From NCBI RefSeq assembly GCF_900111375.1, contig NZ_FOHB01000003.1, forward strand, positions 372,001-436,000: 64,000 bases of DNA, read 5' to 3'. The notes below the pieces were generated by a model. It worked only from the letters and a program-made list of their open reading frames with translations. It was not told the DNA's origin and made no database searches. Source of the DNA: Pedococcus cremeus. GTDB taxonomy: Bacteria > Actinomycetota > Actinomycetes > Actinomycetales > Dermatophilaceae. Both the position numbers and the translations under genes were made by a program. Below are positions 44,777-55,169 of the stretch, piece by piece; position 1 is the stretch's first letter; the number at the start of each line of letters is the position of its first letter.

Positions 44777-45607
44777 TCAGGAGCAGGCGTCCTGCTTCGG
44801 CGGGTTGACCGCCGAGTCGACCTTGAACCCGGCCGGGCCCAGGTTGGCGTCGACGGCCTTCTGCCACGAGCCGTCGTCGACCATCTTCTTGATGGCGGTG
44901 TTGATCTTCTCGCAGAGGGCCTTGTCGCCCTTCTTGATGCCGACGCCGTAGCGCTCCTCCGAGAAGGTCTTGCCGACGACCTTGAGCTTGCCCTTGTACT
45001 GCGGCTGCGCGGCGTAGCCGGCGAGGATCGTGTTGTCGGTGGTCAGGGCGTCGACGCCCTTGGAGACCAGCGCCGCCACGCACTCGGAGTAGGTGCCGAA
45101 CTCCTGGAGCTGGACGCCGGGGTACTTGTCCTTGACCTTTTGAGCCGAGGTCGAGCCCTTGACCGAGCACAGCTTCTTCCCGGTCAGCGAGTCGGGACCG
45201 GTGATGCTGTTGTCGTCGGCGCGCACCAGCAGGTCCTGGCCGGCGATGAAGTACGGACCGGCGAAGGAGACCTTCTCCTTGCGGGCGTCGGTGATGGAGT
45301 AGGTGGCGACGACCATGTTGACCTGGCCGGTCTCGATGAGCGTCTCACGCTGGGCGCTGGGGGACTGCACCCACTGGATGTCGCCCTCCTTGTGGCCGAG
45401 CTCCTTGGCGATGTACTTCGCCACGTCGACGTCGAGGCCCTTGTAGTCCGAGCCCTCCTTCAGGCCCAGACCCGGCTGGTCGAACTTGATGCCGATCTTG
45501 AAGTTGCCGCCACCAGAGCCAGAGCCCCCTCCGCTGTCGCCGCAGGCCGCGAGGCCGAGCGCGACGACGGCAACAGCCGCCGCGGCCCCGAAACGACGAA
45601 GTGTCAT
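44777..45607 (-). CDS. gluB: Glutamate-binding lipoprotein GluB
   Basis: 276 residues, periplasmic-binding-protein family 3. Signal and lipobox: MTLRRFGAAAAVAVVALGLAAC, then a Gly/Ser linker. FKIGIKFDQPGLGLKEGSDYKGLDVDVAKYIAKELG and ETLIETGQVNMVVATYSITDARKEKVSFAGPYF are the ligand-binding core. The membrane-anchored receptor delivers glutamate to GluCD. Usually the most abundant component, consistent with the hairpin just after its stop codon. Confidence 0.9.
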   Translation of the reverse strand: MTLRRFGAAAAVAVVALGLAACGDSGGGSGSGGGNFKIGIKFDQPGLGLKEGSDYKGLDVDVAKYIAKELGHKEGDIQWVQSPSAQRETLIETGQVNMVVATYSITDARKEKVSFAGPYFIAGQDLLVRADDNSITGPDSLTGKKLCSVKGSTSAQKVKDKYPGVQLQEFGTYSECVAALVSKGVDALTTDNTILAGYAAQPQYKGKLKVVGKTFSEERYGVGIKKGDKALCEKINTAIKKMVDDGSWQKAVDANLGPAGFKVDSAVNPPKQDACS

Positions 45608-45684
45608 GGTGTTTCCTCCTGTTGGGTTGGCCGGGACCGCGGTCTGCGGGCCCGGTCATACAAGACGGACGACCTGTCCGGCCG

Positions 45685-46425
45685 TCAGTGCGTCAGGATC
45701 TTGCCGAGGAAGTCCTTGGCGCGATCCGAGGTCGGGTTGGTGAAGAAGGTCTCGGGCGCGGCCTCCTCGACGATCTGGCCGTCGGCCATGAAGACGACGC
45801 GGTTGGCCGCCCGGCGGGCGAAGCCCATCTCGTGGGTGACGACGACCATGGTCATGCCCGACTTGGCCAGCGAGGTCATGACGTCGAGCACCTCGTTGAT
45901 CATCTCGGGGTCGAGGGCCGAGGTGGGCTCGTCGAAGAGCATCACCTTGGGGTCCATGGCGAGGCTGCGGGCGATGGCGACGCGCTGCTGCTGGCCGCCG
46001 GAGAGCTGGGCGGGGTACTTCTGCGCCTGGTGGGCGACTCCCACGCGCTCGAGCAGCTCCATGGCCCGCTTCTCGGCGTCGGCCTTCTTGACCCCGCGGG
46101 CCTTGATCGGGCCGAGCGTCACGTTCTCGAGGATGGTCTTGTGGGCGAAGAGGTTGAACGACTGGAACACCATGCCCACGTCGGCGCGCAGGGCCGCGAG
46201 GGCCTTGCCCTCCTCGGGCAGCGGCTTGCCGTCGATCTCGATGCTGCCGCTCTCGAAGGTCTCGAGGCGGTTGATGGTGCGGCACAGGGTCGACTTGCCA
46301 GACCCCGAGGGACCGATCACCACGACGACCTCACCCTTGCCGATGGTGAGGTCGATGTCCTTCAGCACGTGCAGGTCGCCGAAGTGCTTGTTGACGCCCT
46401 TGAGGACGACGAGAGGCTCCGTCAT
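45685..46425 (-). CDS. gluA: Glutamate ABC transporter ATPase GluA
   Basis: 246 residues from ATG 46425. Walker [11 protein letters not shown]-loop VFQSFNLF, signature LSGGQQQR, Walker [15 protein letters not shown] and the His switch VVTHEMGF are canonical for polar amino acid importers (HisP/GlnQ class). First gene of gluABCD; the 173 bp upstream region is shared with the divergent aldo/keto reductase gene. Confidence 0.93.
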   Translation of the reverse strand: MTEPLVVLKGVNKHFGDLHVLKDIDLTIGKGEVVVVIGPSGSGKSTLCRTINRLETFESGSIEIDGKPLPEEGKALAALRADVGMVFQSFNLFAHKTILENVTLGPIKARGVKKADAEKRAMELLERVGVAHQAQKYPAQLSGGQQQRVAIARSLAMDPKVMLFDEPTSALDPEMINEVLDVMTSLAKSGMTMVVVTHEMGFARRAANRVVFMADGQIVEEAAPETFFTNPTSDRAKDFLGKILTH

Positions 46426-46598
46426 GGCAGGCAAACCTACTCGTAGCGGGCCCACCACGGACAGCACGCCCCGTGATCGTCGCCGAAAAGCAACTCCGCC
46501 GGGACGCCGTTACGGTGGTCAGGTCGGCCCGCGGACGACCCCGCGGACGACCCGTCCGAACTACCCCTGAACCAGCTCGTCGGACCCTTGGAGGACCC

Positions 46599-47630
46599 AT
46601 GCGCTACCGCACCCTCGGCTGCAGCGGAGCCGTCGTCTCGACCCAGGCCCTGGGCACGATGACCTTCGGCGCAGAGGCCGACGAGGCCACCTCGTTCGAC
46701 CTCATGGACGCCTTCGTCGAGCACGGCGGCACCCTCGTCGACACCGCCGACGTCTACAGCACCGGCGTCTCGGAGGAGATCATCGGCCGCTGGCTGGCCA
46801 AGCACCCGACCGAGGCGAAGCAGGTCGTGCTCGCCACCAAGGGGCGCTTCCCGATGGGCGACGGCCCCAACGACCTCGGGCTGTCGCGCCGCCACCTGCG
46901 CACCGCCCTCGACGACTCGCTGCGCCGCCTGGGCGTCGAGCACATCGACCTCTACCAGATGCACGCCTGGGACGCCGTGACCCCGCTCGAGGAGACCCTG
47001 CGCTTCCTCGACGACGCGGTGGCGGCCGGCAAGATCGGCTACTACGGCTTCTCCAACTACCTCGGCTGGCAGCTGACCAAGGCCGTGCACGTGGCTCGGG
47101 CGCACGGCTGGGCGGCACCAGTGACCCTGCAGCCGCAGTACAACCTGCTGGTGCGCGACATCGAGCACGAGGTGGTGCCGGCCGCGCTCGACGCGGGCAT
47201 CGGCCTGCTGCCGTGGTCGCCCCTCGGCGGCGGGTGGCTCACCGGCAAGTACCAGCGGGACGTCGCACCCCAGGGCGCCTCCCGCCTCGGGGAGAACCCG
47301 CAGCGCGGGATGGAGGCGTGGGAGGCCCGTAACGCCGACGAGCGCACCTGGCAGGTCGTCGACGCGGTGCGCGAGGTCGCCGACTCGGCCGGTGCGACCG
47401 CCTCGCAGGTGGCCCTCGCCTGGCTCGCCGCCCAGCCCGCCGTGACGTCGGTGATCCTGGGCGCCCGGTCGGTGGAGCAGCTGGTCGACAACCTGGGTGC
47501 GGCCGACCTCGACCTCGGCGACGACGCCCTGACCCGCCTGACCGAGGTGAGCGCCCCGCGAGTCGACGACTACCCCTACGGCACGCCGGGCGTCGAGCAG
47601 CGCCACCGCAACCTCACCGGCGGCCGCTGA
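46599..47630 (+). CDS. Aldo/keto reductase
   Basis: 343 residues from ATG 46599 with GGAGGA just upstream. NADPH-dependent TIM-barrel oxidoreductase; the catalytic tetrad is visible as Asp and Tyr (DTADVYSTG), Lys (LATKGRF) and His (YQMHAWD). SVILGARSVEQLVDNLGA is the cofactor-binding C-terminal motif. Resembles the YdjG/Gfo-type AKR12-like group; substrate unknown. Upstream, CCGCGGACGACC is duplicated in tandem at 46529-46552, after a TACGGT hexamer (46511-46516). Confidence 0.9.
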   Translation: MRYRTLGCSGAVVSTQALGTMTFGAEADEATSFDLMDAFVEHGGTLVDTADVYSTGVSEEIIGRWLAKHPTEAKQVVLATKGRFPMGDGPNDLGLSRRHLRTALDDSLRRLGVEHIDLYQMHAWDAVTPLEETLRFLDDAVAAGKIGYYGFSNYLGWQLTKAVHVARAHGWAAPVTLQPQYNLLVRDIEHEVVPAALDAGIGLLPWSPLGGGWLTGKYQRDVAPQGASRLGENPQRGMEAWEARNADERTWQVVDAVREVADSAGATASQVALAWLAAQPAVTSVILGARSVEQLVDNLGAADLDLGDDALTRLTEVSAPRVDDYPYGTPGVEQRHRNLTGGR

Positions 47631-47681
47631 TCCCCCGGCCACTCACGCGCCCGCGCCCGACTGTCTGAGAGGCTCTTCCCC

Positions 47682-49325
47682 GTGGCTGTGCAGGTGAGTG
47701 TCGTTGTCGCCGTCTACAACCCCGGCGAGCTCCTCGACGCCGCGGTCGAGTCGGTGCGCACCCAGACCATCGGCACCGACGCGCTCGAGCTGGTGCTCGT
47801 CGACGACGGGTCGACCGACGGCACGAGGGAGCGCCTGCTCGACCTCGCCGCCGCCGAGCCGTGGGTGCGCACGACCCGGATCGAGAACTCCGGCTGGCCC
47901 AGCCGACCGCGCAACGTCGGGCTCGGGATGGCGACGGGGGAGTACGTGCTCTTCCTCGACCAGGACGACGAGCTGTACCCGGCCGGTCTCGAGCACATGC
48001 TCGACTCGGCGCGCGAGAACGCGTCCGACGTCGTGGCCGGCAAGGAGGTCCGCACGGGGGGCCGCACCATGGGGCCGGAAGCCTTCCGTCGCAGCAGCGG
48101 TGAGGCCGACTTCTTCCGTGACCACGTCATGGACATCTCGACACCGCACAAGATGTTCCGCCGTGCGTTCCTCGACGAGCACGACATCCGCTTCCCGGAG
48201 CACCTGCGCCGGCTGGAGGACCACCACTTCCTGGCCGCCTGTCACGGGCACCGGCCGAGGCTCAGTGTCGTGGCCGACCAGCCCTGCTACCGGTGGATCA
48301 TCCACGGCGGTAACAACTCGGTCGGCGTGCCCGACCCGTACGACTACTACGGGGCGCTCGACGCGGTGCTCGACGTCGTCGACGGGTGGGCGCTCCCCGA
48401 GGAGGAGAAGCGGAGAGCCCACGAGTTCTGGTTCAAGGCCACCGTGCTCGACCGGTTCGGCCCCGGAGGCTTCCGCACCTGGCCGGAGGACTCCCGGCCC
48501 GCCTTCCTGGAGGAGGCCCGCCGCGTCACCCGCGACCGCTTCGACGAGGGGTTGGACGACGGTATGCCGCCCGCGCACCGTGTGCGCGCGGCGCTGCTGC
48601 GCGCCGGCGACCTCGAGGGCCTGGTGCGCTACTCCACCGCCGAGGCCGCGGTGACGACCCGCCCCACGCTCGAGTCCGCTGCGGTGGTGGAGGGTGCGCT
48701 CCTGCTGACGGTGCGCACCCTGCTCGAGGGTCCCGACGGTCCGGTGCGGTTCGAGCCCGACGGCGCCACCGTGCGCCAGCAGCCCTCGGCTCCGGTGCCG
48801 CCGGAGGTGGCTGCCCTGCTCGAGGTGTCGGGTGACCTGGGCAGCGCGCGGGTCGACGTCGTGCTCACCGAGCGGGCGACCAACGCCGAGTGGTTCCTGC
48901 CCACGACGGCGACGACGGCGCTGGTTCCGCACGACGACGCGTGCGCCCTCGCGGTCGAGGCGCAGGCGACCCTCGACCCGGCCACCGCCCTGATGGGGTC
49001 GCCCCTGAACGCGGGTGTCTGGGACCTGCGGCTCCGGGTCGCGGCGCTGGGCTACGACTCGCGACCGACGGTCCGCACCGGAGGGGTCGAGCTGCCGGCG
49101 CCCTTCGAGGTCGCCGGGATGCGGGCCCAGCCCTACGAGACGAAGAACGGCCGGCTGGCCCTGCGCGTGCGGACCCAGCCGTCCGCCCGCCCCGCGGAGG
49201 AGAGCGCGTCCAGGACGAGCACCACGGCGGCCGCCCCTGCGACGGCGGGCACAGCGCGGCCGCTGCACCGACGGGCGCTCGGCGCGGCCCGACGCCGGCT
49301 GCGCGACCTCCGCGGACAGCGCTGA
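47682..49325 (+). CDS. Family 2 glycosyltransferase with large C-terminal domain
   Basis: 547 residues from GTG 47682. GT-A fold over residues ~1-230: VSVVVAVYNPGELL, nucleotide-sugar motif LVLVDDGSTDG (D41/D42) and YVLFLDQDDELYP (DxD-like). Residues ~300-480 form an unrecognised beta-rich domain, then an Ala/Thr/Arg-rich tail. No transmembrane helix is visible, so it may be soluble or membrane-associated. Similar proteins add sugars to wall teichoic acids or exopolysaccharides. Not near other wall genes; converges on the PIG-L gene. Confidence 0.85.
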   Translation: MAVQVSVVVAVYNPGELLDAAVESVRTQTIGTDALELVLVDDGSTDGTRERLLDLAAAEPWVRTTRIENSGWPSRPRNVGLGMATGEYVLFLDQDDELYPAGLEHMLDSARENASDVVAGKEVRTGGRTMGPEAFRRSSGEADFFRDHVMDISTPHKMFRRAFLDEHDIRFPEHLRRLEDHHFLAACHGHRPRLSVVADQPCYRWIIHGGNNSVGVPDPYDYYGALDAVLDVVDGWALPEEEKRRAHEFWFKATVLDRFGPGGFRTWPEDSRPAFLEEARRVTRDRFDEGLDDGMPPAHRVRAALLRAGDLEGLVRYSTAEAAVTTRPTLESAAVVEGALLLTVRTLLEGPDGPVRFEPDGATVRQQPSAPVPPEVAALLEVSGDLGSARVDVVLTERATNAEWFLPTTATTALVPHDDACALAVEAQATLDPATALMGSPLNAGVWDLRLRVAALGYDSRPTVRTGGVELPAPFEVAGMRAQPYETKNGRLALRVRTQPSARPAEESASRTSTTAAAPATAGTARPLHRRALGAARRRLRDLRGQR

Positions 49326-49332
49326 CCGTTCA

Positions 49333-50139
49333 TCAGGACCGCTCCCTCAACGAGATCTCCTCCGCGAAGAGTGACTGCTCCTGGGCGCCACCGTCCCAGG
49401 CGGGGACAGCCCGGATGAGGTGGTCACGGCCGAGGAAGGCCTGGCGCAGGTCGTCGGGCAGGCCCTCGAAAGGCGAGGTCTGCGACCGGTGGGCCGCGAT
49501 GGCCTCCTCCCGCCGGGGCAGGTGCTCGGAGGTGTCGAGCACCGTCGTCAGCAGCTCATCCGGGGTGCCGAGGTCGGGGAACTGCTCGTAGCTGGCGGCC
49601 GCGTCGCCGCCCGCGTGGTGGGCCAGCCACCGGCGCATGAGCGAGCGGGGCAGGCAGTGCAGGTAGACGCGGACCGGCAGCCCCTCCACCGCCGCCACCG
49701 TGGCCTCCCGCATACGCGCGTGGTCACGGTGGCCGTCGCTGGCGTCGAGGGTGACCACGACGTCGGCGTCGAAGGCGGTGACCGCCTTCCGCACGGCCCC
49801 CACGACGTCGTCCGGGGGCGCGGCCACCAGCGAGCCCGGCGGCGCCGCGCCGTCCATTCCGGAGTCGCGGTAGCCGAGCAGCACGACCTCGGAGACACCG
49901 AGCAGGGCCGCCGCGTCGTGCAGCTCCCTCTCCCGGAGCGCGCCGAGGCCCTCCGCCGGCACGTCGACGCCCGGCGCCGGGGACCCCTCCTCGCCACGCG
50001 TGGCACACACGACGCCGGTCACGGCACCCGCCGCGGCGGCATACAGGAGCACCGAACCGCAGCCGAAGGTCTCGTCGTCGGGGTGGGCGACCACCACCAG
50101 CAGCCGGGGGCGTCGTCGTGTGGTCGCGTCCGTGGCCAT
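49333..50139 (-). CDS. PIG-L/LmbE-family deacetylase
   Basis: 268 residues from ATG 50139 with AGGAGG close upstream. The zinc motif is VVVAHPDDETFGCG (AHPDDE) and the distal His in DGHRDHARM. Family members deacetylate N-acetylglucosamine conjugates, including MshB and Mca of mycothiol metabolism; this sequence is not clearly either. It lies opposite the aldolase gene across a 206 bp spacer and converges on the glycosyltransferase gene. Confidence 0.85.
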   Translation of the reverse strand: MATDATTRRRPRLLVVVAHPDDETFGCGSVLLYAAAAGAVTGVVCATRGEEGSPAPGVDVPAEGLGALRERELHDAAALLGVSEVVLLGYRDSGMDGAAPPGSLVAAPPDDVVGAVRKAVTAFDADVVVTLDASDGHRDHARMREATVAAVEGLPVRVYLHCLPRSLMRRWLAHHAGGDAAASYEQFPDLGTPDELLTTVLDTSEHLPRREEAIAAHRSQTSPFEGLPDDLRQAFLGRDHLIRAVPAWDGGAQEQSLFAEEISLRERS

Positions 50140-50215
50140 GCGTCCTCCTGCGTCCTCCCGGTCGGGCCGTGGTGGTCGCAGCGTAGGACCGCGGGGAGGC
50201 CCGCGAGGCAGAGTC

Positions 50216-50230
50216 GGGACCAACGGACCT
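50216..50230. promoter_or_regulatory. DosR/DevR-like dyad upstream of the aldolase
   Basis: GGGACCAACGGACCT is an imperfect dyad resembling the GGGAC/GGCCCT half-sites of DevR/DosR-type regulators, in the spacer between the PIG-L and aldolase genes. A related perfect dyad lies before ppsA (53735-53748). Low confidence. Confidence 0.3.
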
Positions 50231-50345
50231 ATGGGCGGGGTGGGGGCGGGCGCACGGTGGAGGCGTCGGAACCGGCGTCGCCGGGTTGTGTCCACGGTCC
50301 CCGGTGGACAAACGGGTCGGCGAACAGGTGAGAGAAGAGGCAGCC

Positions 50346-51293
50346 ATGTCACGACGAGTCGACGAGATCCTGTCCTGGTACGAGGGTGACGACGCCCAGA
50401 CGCTCGGCAACCTGCGACGGATCCTCGAGCAGGGGCGCACGGGCGGGACCGGGAAGCTGGTGGTGCTGCCCGTCGACCAGGGCTTCGAGCACGGCCCGGC
50501 CCGCAGCTTCGCGGCGAACCCGGCCGGCTACGACCCCCGCTACCACGCCCAGCTCGCGCTCGACGCCGGCTGCAGCGCCCACGCGCTGCCCCTCGGCGCC
50601 GCCCAGCTCGTGGCGCCGGGGTTCGCCTCGGAGCTGCCCCTGATCCTGAAGTGCAACAGCTCCGACTCGCTCTACGTCGGCGCCGACCCCGAGCCGGCCG
50701 TGACGGCGGGTGTGGAGGACGCGGTGCGGCTCGGCTGCGCCGCCGTCGGCTTCACCATCTACCCGGGGTCGGCGTTCCGGAACCGCATGTACGAGAACCT
50801 GCGCAGCCTCGCGACGGATGCCGCGTACGCCGGGCTTCCCCTGGTGGTCTGGTCCTACCCCCGTGGCTCGGGGGTGTCGGAGCAGGGCCGCACCGCAGTG
50901 GACGTCGTGGCGTATGCCGCGCACCTCGCCTGCCAGCTCGGCGCCCACATCGTCAAGGTGAAGCCTCCGACGGAGATGGTCGAGAGCCCGGCGGCCCGCA
51001 AGGCGCTCGACAAGGCGGGCGTGCCGCTGGGCACGCTGGCTGACCGGGTCCGCCACGTCGTGCAGTCGGCCTTCGACGGCCACCGCATCGTCATCTTCTC
51101 CGGCGGCGCGGCCAAGGAGACGGCCGCCGTGCTCGAGGAGAACCGGCAGACGGCGCTCGGCGGCGGGTCCGGCACGATCATGGGCCGCAACTCGTTCCAG
51201 CGACCGCACGACGAGGCGGTGCAGCTGCTCCACGACGTGATGGACATCCACATCGGCACGTCGGCACGCCAGCCCGAGCTTGCGACGCACTGA
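50346..51293 (+). CDS. Class I fructose-bisphosphate aldolase (DhnA-type)
   Basis: 315 residues from ATG 50346. DeoC/LacD-superfamily aldolase of the archaeal DhnA/FbaB kind: KLVVLPVDQGFEHGPARSF, LILKCNSSDS, TIYPGSAFRN and the Schiff-base lysine in LGAHIVKVKPPTEM. Interconverts fructose-1,6-bisphosphate and triose phosphates. It converges tail to tail with PEP synthase, both gluconeogenic in direction, and both have similar dyads upstream. An earlier TTG at 50286 is possible but lacks support. Confidence 0.88.
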   Translation: MSRRVDEILSWYEGDDAQTLGNLRRILEQGRTGGTGKLVVLPVDQGFEHGPARSFAANPAGYDPRYHAQLALDAGCSAHALPLGAAQLVAPGFASELPLILKCNSSDSLYVGADPEPAVTAGVEDAVRLGCAAVGFTIYPGSAFRNRMYENLRSLATDAAYAGLPLVVWSYPRGSGVSEQGRTAVDVVAYAAHLACQLGAHIVKVKPPTEMVESPAARKALDKAGVPLGTLADRVRHVVQSAFDGHRIVIFSGGAAKETAAVLEENRQTALGGGSGTIMGRNSFQRPHDEAVQLLHDVMDIHIGTSARQPELATH

Positions 51294-51338
51294 CAACGAC
51301 CGTCAACAACAACGACCGTCAACAACGACCGTCGTCGG

Positions 51339-53699
51339 TCAGGTCGGGTGGACGTGGTCGAGCAGCATGCGCCGCTCGGCGCGCGCGACCACCCGGCGGG
51401 CCCGCTCGACGGCGTCGGGGTTCACCGAGATCGACGTGATGCCGGCGCGGACCAGCACCTCGGCGAACTCCGGCCGGTTCGAGGGAGCCTGACCGCACAG
51501 CGACGACGTGATCCCGACGTCGCGGCACGCGCCGATGATGCGCTGGATGGCGTCGACGACGGCGGCGTCGGACTCGTCGAACAGCTCGGCGCAGATCTCG
51601 GAGTCGCGATCGACGCCCAGGACCAGCTGGGTGAGGTCGTTGGAGCCGATGGAGACGCCGTCGATGCCGAGGGACGCGTACTCCGGGATCCGGAAGACCA
51701 CCGAGGGCACCTCGGCCATGACCCAGCGGTGCAGCCCGCGCTGTCGTCCCAGCTCGTGGGCCTCGACCGCCTCGAGGCACGCCTCGAGCTCCCAGCGGGT
51801 GCGCACGAACGGGATCATCAGGTGCAGGTTCGGCGTCTGCTCGCGCACCCGAGCGATGACGTCGAGGTCGAGTGTGAAGAGCTCCGGGTCGCGGATGTAG
51901 CGGTAGCAGCCGCGGTACCCGATCATCGGGTTGTCCTCGACCGGCTCGAACTCGTCGCCGCCCGTTAGGCCGCGGAACTCGTTGGTGCGGAAGTCGACCG
52001 CGCGGTAGACCACGGGGCGGGGAGCGAACGCGCGCGTGATGCGCAGCACCGACTCGGCCATGGTCGCCACGAACTCGTCACGTCGCCCGGTCGCCAGGAG
52101 GTGCTTCGGGTGCTCGCCCTTGAGCGCGTCGGTGATCATGAACTCGGCCCGTAGCAGCCCCACGCCGTCGACCGGCATCGCCGCGACCTCCTCGGCGTGG
52201 TCGGCGATGGCGAGGTTGACGTAGAGCAGTGTCCCCGTCGTCTCGACGGAAGGGGCGGCCTGAGCTGGCGCGGCCGAAGCCGGCTGTGCCACAAGGGCGC
52301 CCGCGACGCTGCCTGGAGCGACGGATGGTGCGGCGCCGGCATACACGACACCCTTGGCGCCGTCGACGGTGACCAGCTCGCCGTCGCGCAGCACGGTGGT
52401 CGCGTTGCGGGTGGCGACGATGGTGGGCAGGTGCAGCTCGCGTCCGACAATCGCGGCGTGACAGGTGACGCCGCCACCGTCGGTGACCAGCGCCGCCGCC
52501 CGACGCATCGTGGGGACCCAGTCGGGGTTGGTCATGGTCGCGACGAGCACCTCGCCCTCCTGCAGGCTCGGCCCGTCGGCCGTGCTGTGCAGGATCCGCA
52601 CCGCCCCGGTGCCGAGCCCCGGTGCGGCGGCGAGGCCACTGACGAGCACCGTGCCCGGTGCCTCCGCTCCGGACTCCGTTCCGAGCGTGGTGATCGGCCG
52701 TGACTGCACGATCCACGTGCGGCCGTCCTCGCGGGCGAACTCGACGTCCTGCGGTGTGCCGTAGTGCTCCTCGATGTCCATGGCGAGGCGCGCCAGGTCG
52801 AGCACGGTGTCGTCGTCGAGCACCCGGCGGCCCTGCTCCGCCGGTGGCACGGCCAGCCGGAGGTCGTGCCCGTCCGGTCCGCGCACGACCTTCTCGGCCT
52901 TGCTGCCCACGTGCACCTGGCGTAGGCGGGGGCCGTCCTTGGCGACGACGTAGGTGTCGGGGGCGACCTGGCCGCCCACCACCACCTCGCCCAGCCCGTA
53001 TGCCGCCTCGACCACCACCGTGCCCCGGTCCCCGGTGGCGGGGTCGGCGGTGAACATGACGCCCGAGGCGTCGGAGTCGACCATGCGCTGCACGACGACC
53101 GCGATGGCCGGCTCCTCGGCGAGCCTCTGCGTCGCCCGGTAGGCGACCACCCGGGGACCGAACAGGGAGGCCCAGCAGTCGACGACCCGCTTCAGCAGCT
53201 CGTCGTGGCCGGTGACGTTGGTGAACGTCTCGTTCATGCCCGCGAACGATGTCGAGGCGGTGTCCTCGGCCGTGGCCGAGGAGCGCACGGCGACCCGGCA
53301 GCCGTCACCGAGACGGTCGTAGGCGGCGAGGACCTCCCCGCGCAGCTGGTCGGGCAGGCCGGCCGACCGCACCAGCTCCTGGAGCCGGGCGGCCACACCG
53401 GCCAGCGCCTCGGGCGAGTCGACGTCGAGCTCGCCGGCAGCGGCCTGCATCGCGCCGCGCACACCGGCCCTCTCGATGGCGTGGAGGTAGGACTGTGCGG
53501 TGATGACGAAGCCCGGCGGCACCGGCATCCCGGCCCGGGTCAGCTCGCCGAGGTTGGCCCCCTTGCCACCCGCGCGGGCGACGTCCGCGCGCGTGAGCTC
53601 CTCGAACCAGGCCACGTGCTCGTCGTCGTGCTCGTCGTCGTGCTCGTCGTCGTGCGCGGCACGGTCGGAGGGCAGGGCGGAGTCGGTGCGCTGCGTCAT
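51339..53699 (-). CDS. ppsA: Phosphoenolpyruvate synthase
   Basis: Converts pyruvate + ATP to PEP + AMP + Pi, allowing gluconeogenesis. 786 residues from ATG 53699. N-terminal ATP-grasp/PPDK domain ([41 protein letters not shown]), the phosphohistidine domain with [17 protein letters not shown], and the C-terminal TIM-barrel with [12 protein letters not shown] ... [18 protein letters not shown] and the catalytic Cys in [10 protein letters not shown]. The first ~30 residues carry DEHD repeats from a 12 bp minisatellite. Upstream of the ATG lies a perfect GGGCC-GTTG-GGCCC dyad. Confidence 0.93.
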   Translation of the reverse strand: MTQRTDSALPSDRAAHDDEHDDEHDDEHVAWFEELTRADVARAGGKGANLGELTRAGMPVPPGFVITAQSYLHAIERAGVRGAMQAAAGELDVDSPEALAGVAARLQELVRSAGLPDQLRGEVLAAYDRLGDGCRVAVRSSATAEDTASTSFAGMNETFTNVTGHDELLKRVVDCWASLFGPRVVAYRATQRLAEEPAIAVVVQRMVDSDASGVMFTADPATGDRGTVVVEAAYGLGEVVVGGQVAPDTYVVAKDGPRLRQVHVGSKAEKVVRGPDGHDLRLAVPPAEQGRRVLDDDTVLDLARLAMDIEEHYGTPQDVEFAREDGRTWIVQSRPITTLGTESGAEAPGTVLVSGLAAAPGLGTGAVRILHSTADGPSLQEGEVLVATMTNPDWVPTMRRAAALVTDGGGVTCHAAIVGRELHLPTIVATRNATTVLRDGELVTVDGAKGVVYAGAAPSVAPGSVAGALVAQPASAAPAQAAPSVETTGTLLYVNLAIADHAEEVAAMPVDGVGLLRAEFMITDALKGEHPKHLLATGRRDEFVATMAESVLRITRAFAPRPVVYRAVDFRTNEFRGLTGGDEFEPVEDNPMIGYRGCYRYIRDPELFTLDLDVIARVREQTPNLHLMIPFVRTRWELEACLEAVEAHELGRQRGLHRWVMAEVPSVVFRIPEYASLGIDGVSIGSNDLTQLVLGVDRDSEICAELFDESDAAVVDAIQRIIGACRDVGITSSLCGQAPSNRPEFAEVLVRAGITSISVNPDAVERARRVVARAERRMLLDHVHPT
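53616..53651 (-). repeat. 12 bp tandem repeat (3 copies) in ppsA 5' end
   Basis: Three exact copies of GTGCTCGTCGTC (plus strand) encode the acidic/histidine [11 protein letters not shown] stretch near the N-terminus of PEP synthase, in frame. Confidence 0.9.
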
Positions 53700-53734
53700 G
53701 CCTTCAGCGTCCGGAGGCGGTGGTGAGCGGGACA

Positions 53735-53748
53735 GGGCCGTTGGGCCC
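53735..53748. promoter_or_regulatory. GGGCC-N4-GGCCC dyad upstream of ppsA
   Basis: GGGCC-GTTG-GGCCC is a perfect inverted repeat 36 nt before the ppsA ATG, in the spacer to the M24 peptidase gene. Its form recalls DevR/DosR-type operators. In a GC-rich genome such dyads also arise by chance. Confidence 0.35.
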
Positions 53749-53838
53749 GCGGCCGCGCTCACCCGGAGAGGGTGATGGATCCCGGGAGCGGGCCTCCGTA
53801 GCCTCGTCACAACGAGGCACGACCGCGGGGGAGGACCC

Positions 53839-54975
53839 ATGACCACGACCGAGCGACCGTCGTTCCCGGCGTTCACCACCGACGACTACCGCGCGCGGAT
53901 GGCACGGGTGGCGCGTGACGCAGGGGAGGCCGGCCTGGCCGGGCTCGTCGTGACCCCGGGGCCCGACCTCGTGTGGCTGACAGGGTACCGGCCGACCGCG
54001 ATCACGGAGCGGCTGACCATGCTGGTGCTGCGCCCGGACGCCGATCCGGCTCTCCTGGTGCCGGTTCTGGAACGACCCGACGTCGAGAGGGCCGAGGGTG
54101 CCGCCGCCGTGGCGGTCCGCGACTGGGCCGACGGCACGGACCCCTACCGGGCCGCCGCCGACCTGCTGGCCGGTTCGGGCACCTGGGGCGTCTCCGACTC
54201 CGCCTGGGCCCTGCACCTGCTGGGGCTGCAACGAGAGCTGCCGCACACGGCATACCGGGCCCTCACCGACGCGATGCCGATGATGCGGGCGGTCAAGGAC
54301 GACGCGGAGGTGGCCCGGCTCGCCGCGGCAGGGGCGGCCGCCGACGCGGCCTACGAGCAGGTGCTGCGGCTGCCGTTCGCGGGCCGACGGGAGACCGAGG
54401 TCGCCGCCGACCTGGCAGCACTGCTGCGCAGGTTCGGGCACGAGCAGGTCGACTTCACGGTGGTGGGGTCGGGCCCCAACGGCGCCAACCCGCACCACGA
54501 GGCCGGGGACCGGGTCATCCGCACCGGCGACGCCGTCGTGCTCGACTTCGGCGGGCTCCTGCACGGCTACGGGTCCGACACCACCCGCACCGTTTCGGTG
54601 GGAGAGCCGTCGGCCGAGGTGCTCGCGGTGCACCAGGTGGTGCAACAGGCGCAGCAGGCCGCCTTCGAGGCGGTGCGCCCGGGTGTGACCTGCCAGGAGA
54701 TCGACCGGGTGGCCCGTCGGGTCATCACCGACATGGGCCACGGACCGGACTTCATCCACCGCACCGGCCACGGCATCGGGGTCACCACCCACGAGCCGCC
54801 GTACATGGTGGAGGGGGAGACCCAGCCGCTGGTGCCGGGCATGTGCTTCTCGATCGAGCCGGGCATCTACCTCTCCGGCCGGTTCGGCGTACGGATCGAG
54901 GACATCGTCGTCGTGACCGATGACGGCGGCCGCCGCCTCAACAGCACCGACCACGGGCTGGCCGTCGTCTCCTGA
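53839..54975 (+). CDS. M24-family Xaa-Pro aminopeptidase/dipeptidase
   Basis: 378 residues from ATG 53839, preceded by GGGAGG. Creatinase-like N-terminal domain (~1-145), then the pita-bread catalytic domain with all five metal ligands: D236 (VVLDFGG), D247 (GSDTTR), H311 (HRTGHGIG), E340 (SIEPGIY) and E354 (RIEDIV). Removes N-terminal residues before proline or splits X-Pro dipeptides. A 7 bp hairpin GCCTCGT-caca-ACGAGGC (53801-53818) sits in the leader. It is the first of a run of amino-acid/peptide genes. Confidence 0.9.
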   Translation: MTTTERPSFPAFTTDDYRARMARVARDAGEAGLAGLVVTPGPDLVWLTGYRPTAITERLTMLVLRPDADPALLVPVLERPDVERAEGAAAVAVRDWADGTDPYRAAADLLAGSGTWGVSDSAWALHLLGLQRELPHTAYRALTDAMPMMRAVKDDAEVARLAAAGAAADAAYEQVLRLPFAGRRETEVAADLAALLRRFGHEQVDFTVVGSGPNGANPHHEAGDRVIRTGDAVVLDFGGLLHGYGSDTTRTVSVGEPSAEVLAVHQVVQQAQQAAFEAVRPGVTCQEIDRVARRVITDMGHGPDFIHRTGHGIGVTTHEPPYMVEGETQPLVPGMCFSIEPGIYLSGRFGVRIEDIVVVTDDGGRRLNSTDHGLAVVS

Positions 54976-55169
54976 GCCACCCCGTCGCCAGCGATCCCGT
55001 GGCAGACCCCTGACCTGCCGGTTCTCATCCCTGCCGGGTGATCTGGCGCGGTGCCGTCCTCCCTAGCGTGGGAAGGCAGTTAGGTCCACTTGGGGTGACA
55101 GGGGTTGATGCCGATGACGACTAGCTGCGGTGTCCGTTGCGGGACTCCATCCGAGAGGGACGATCGACC

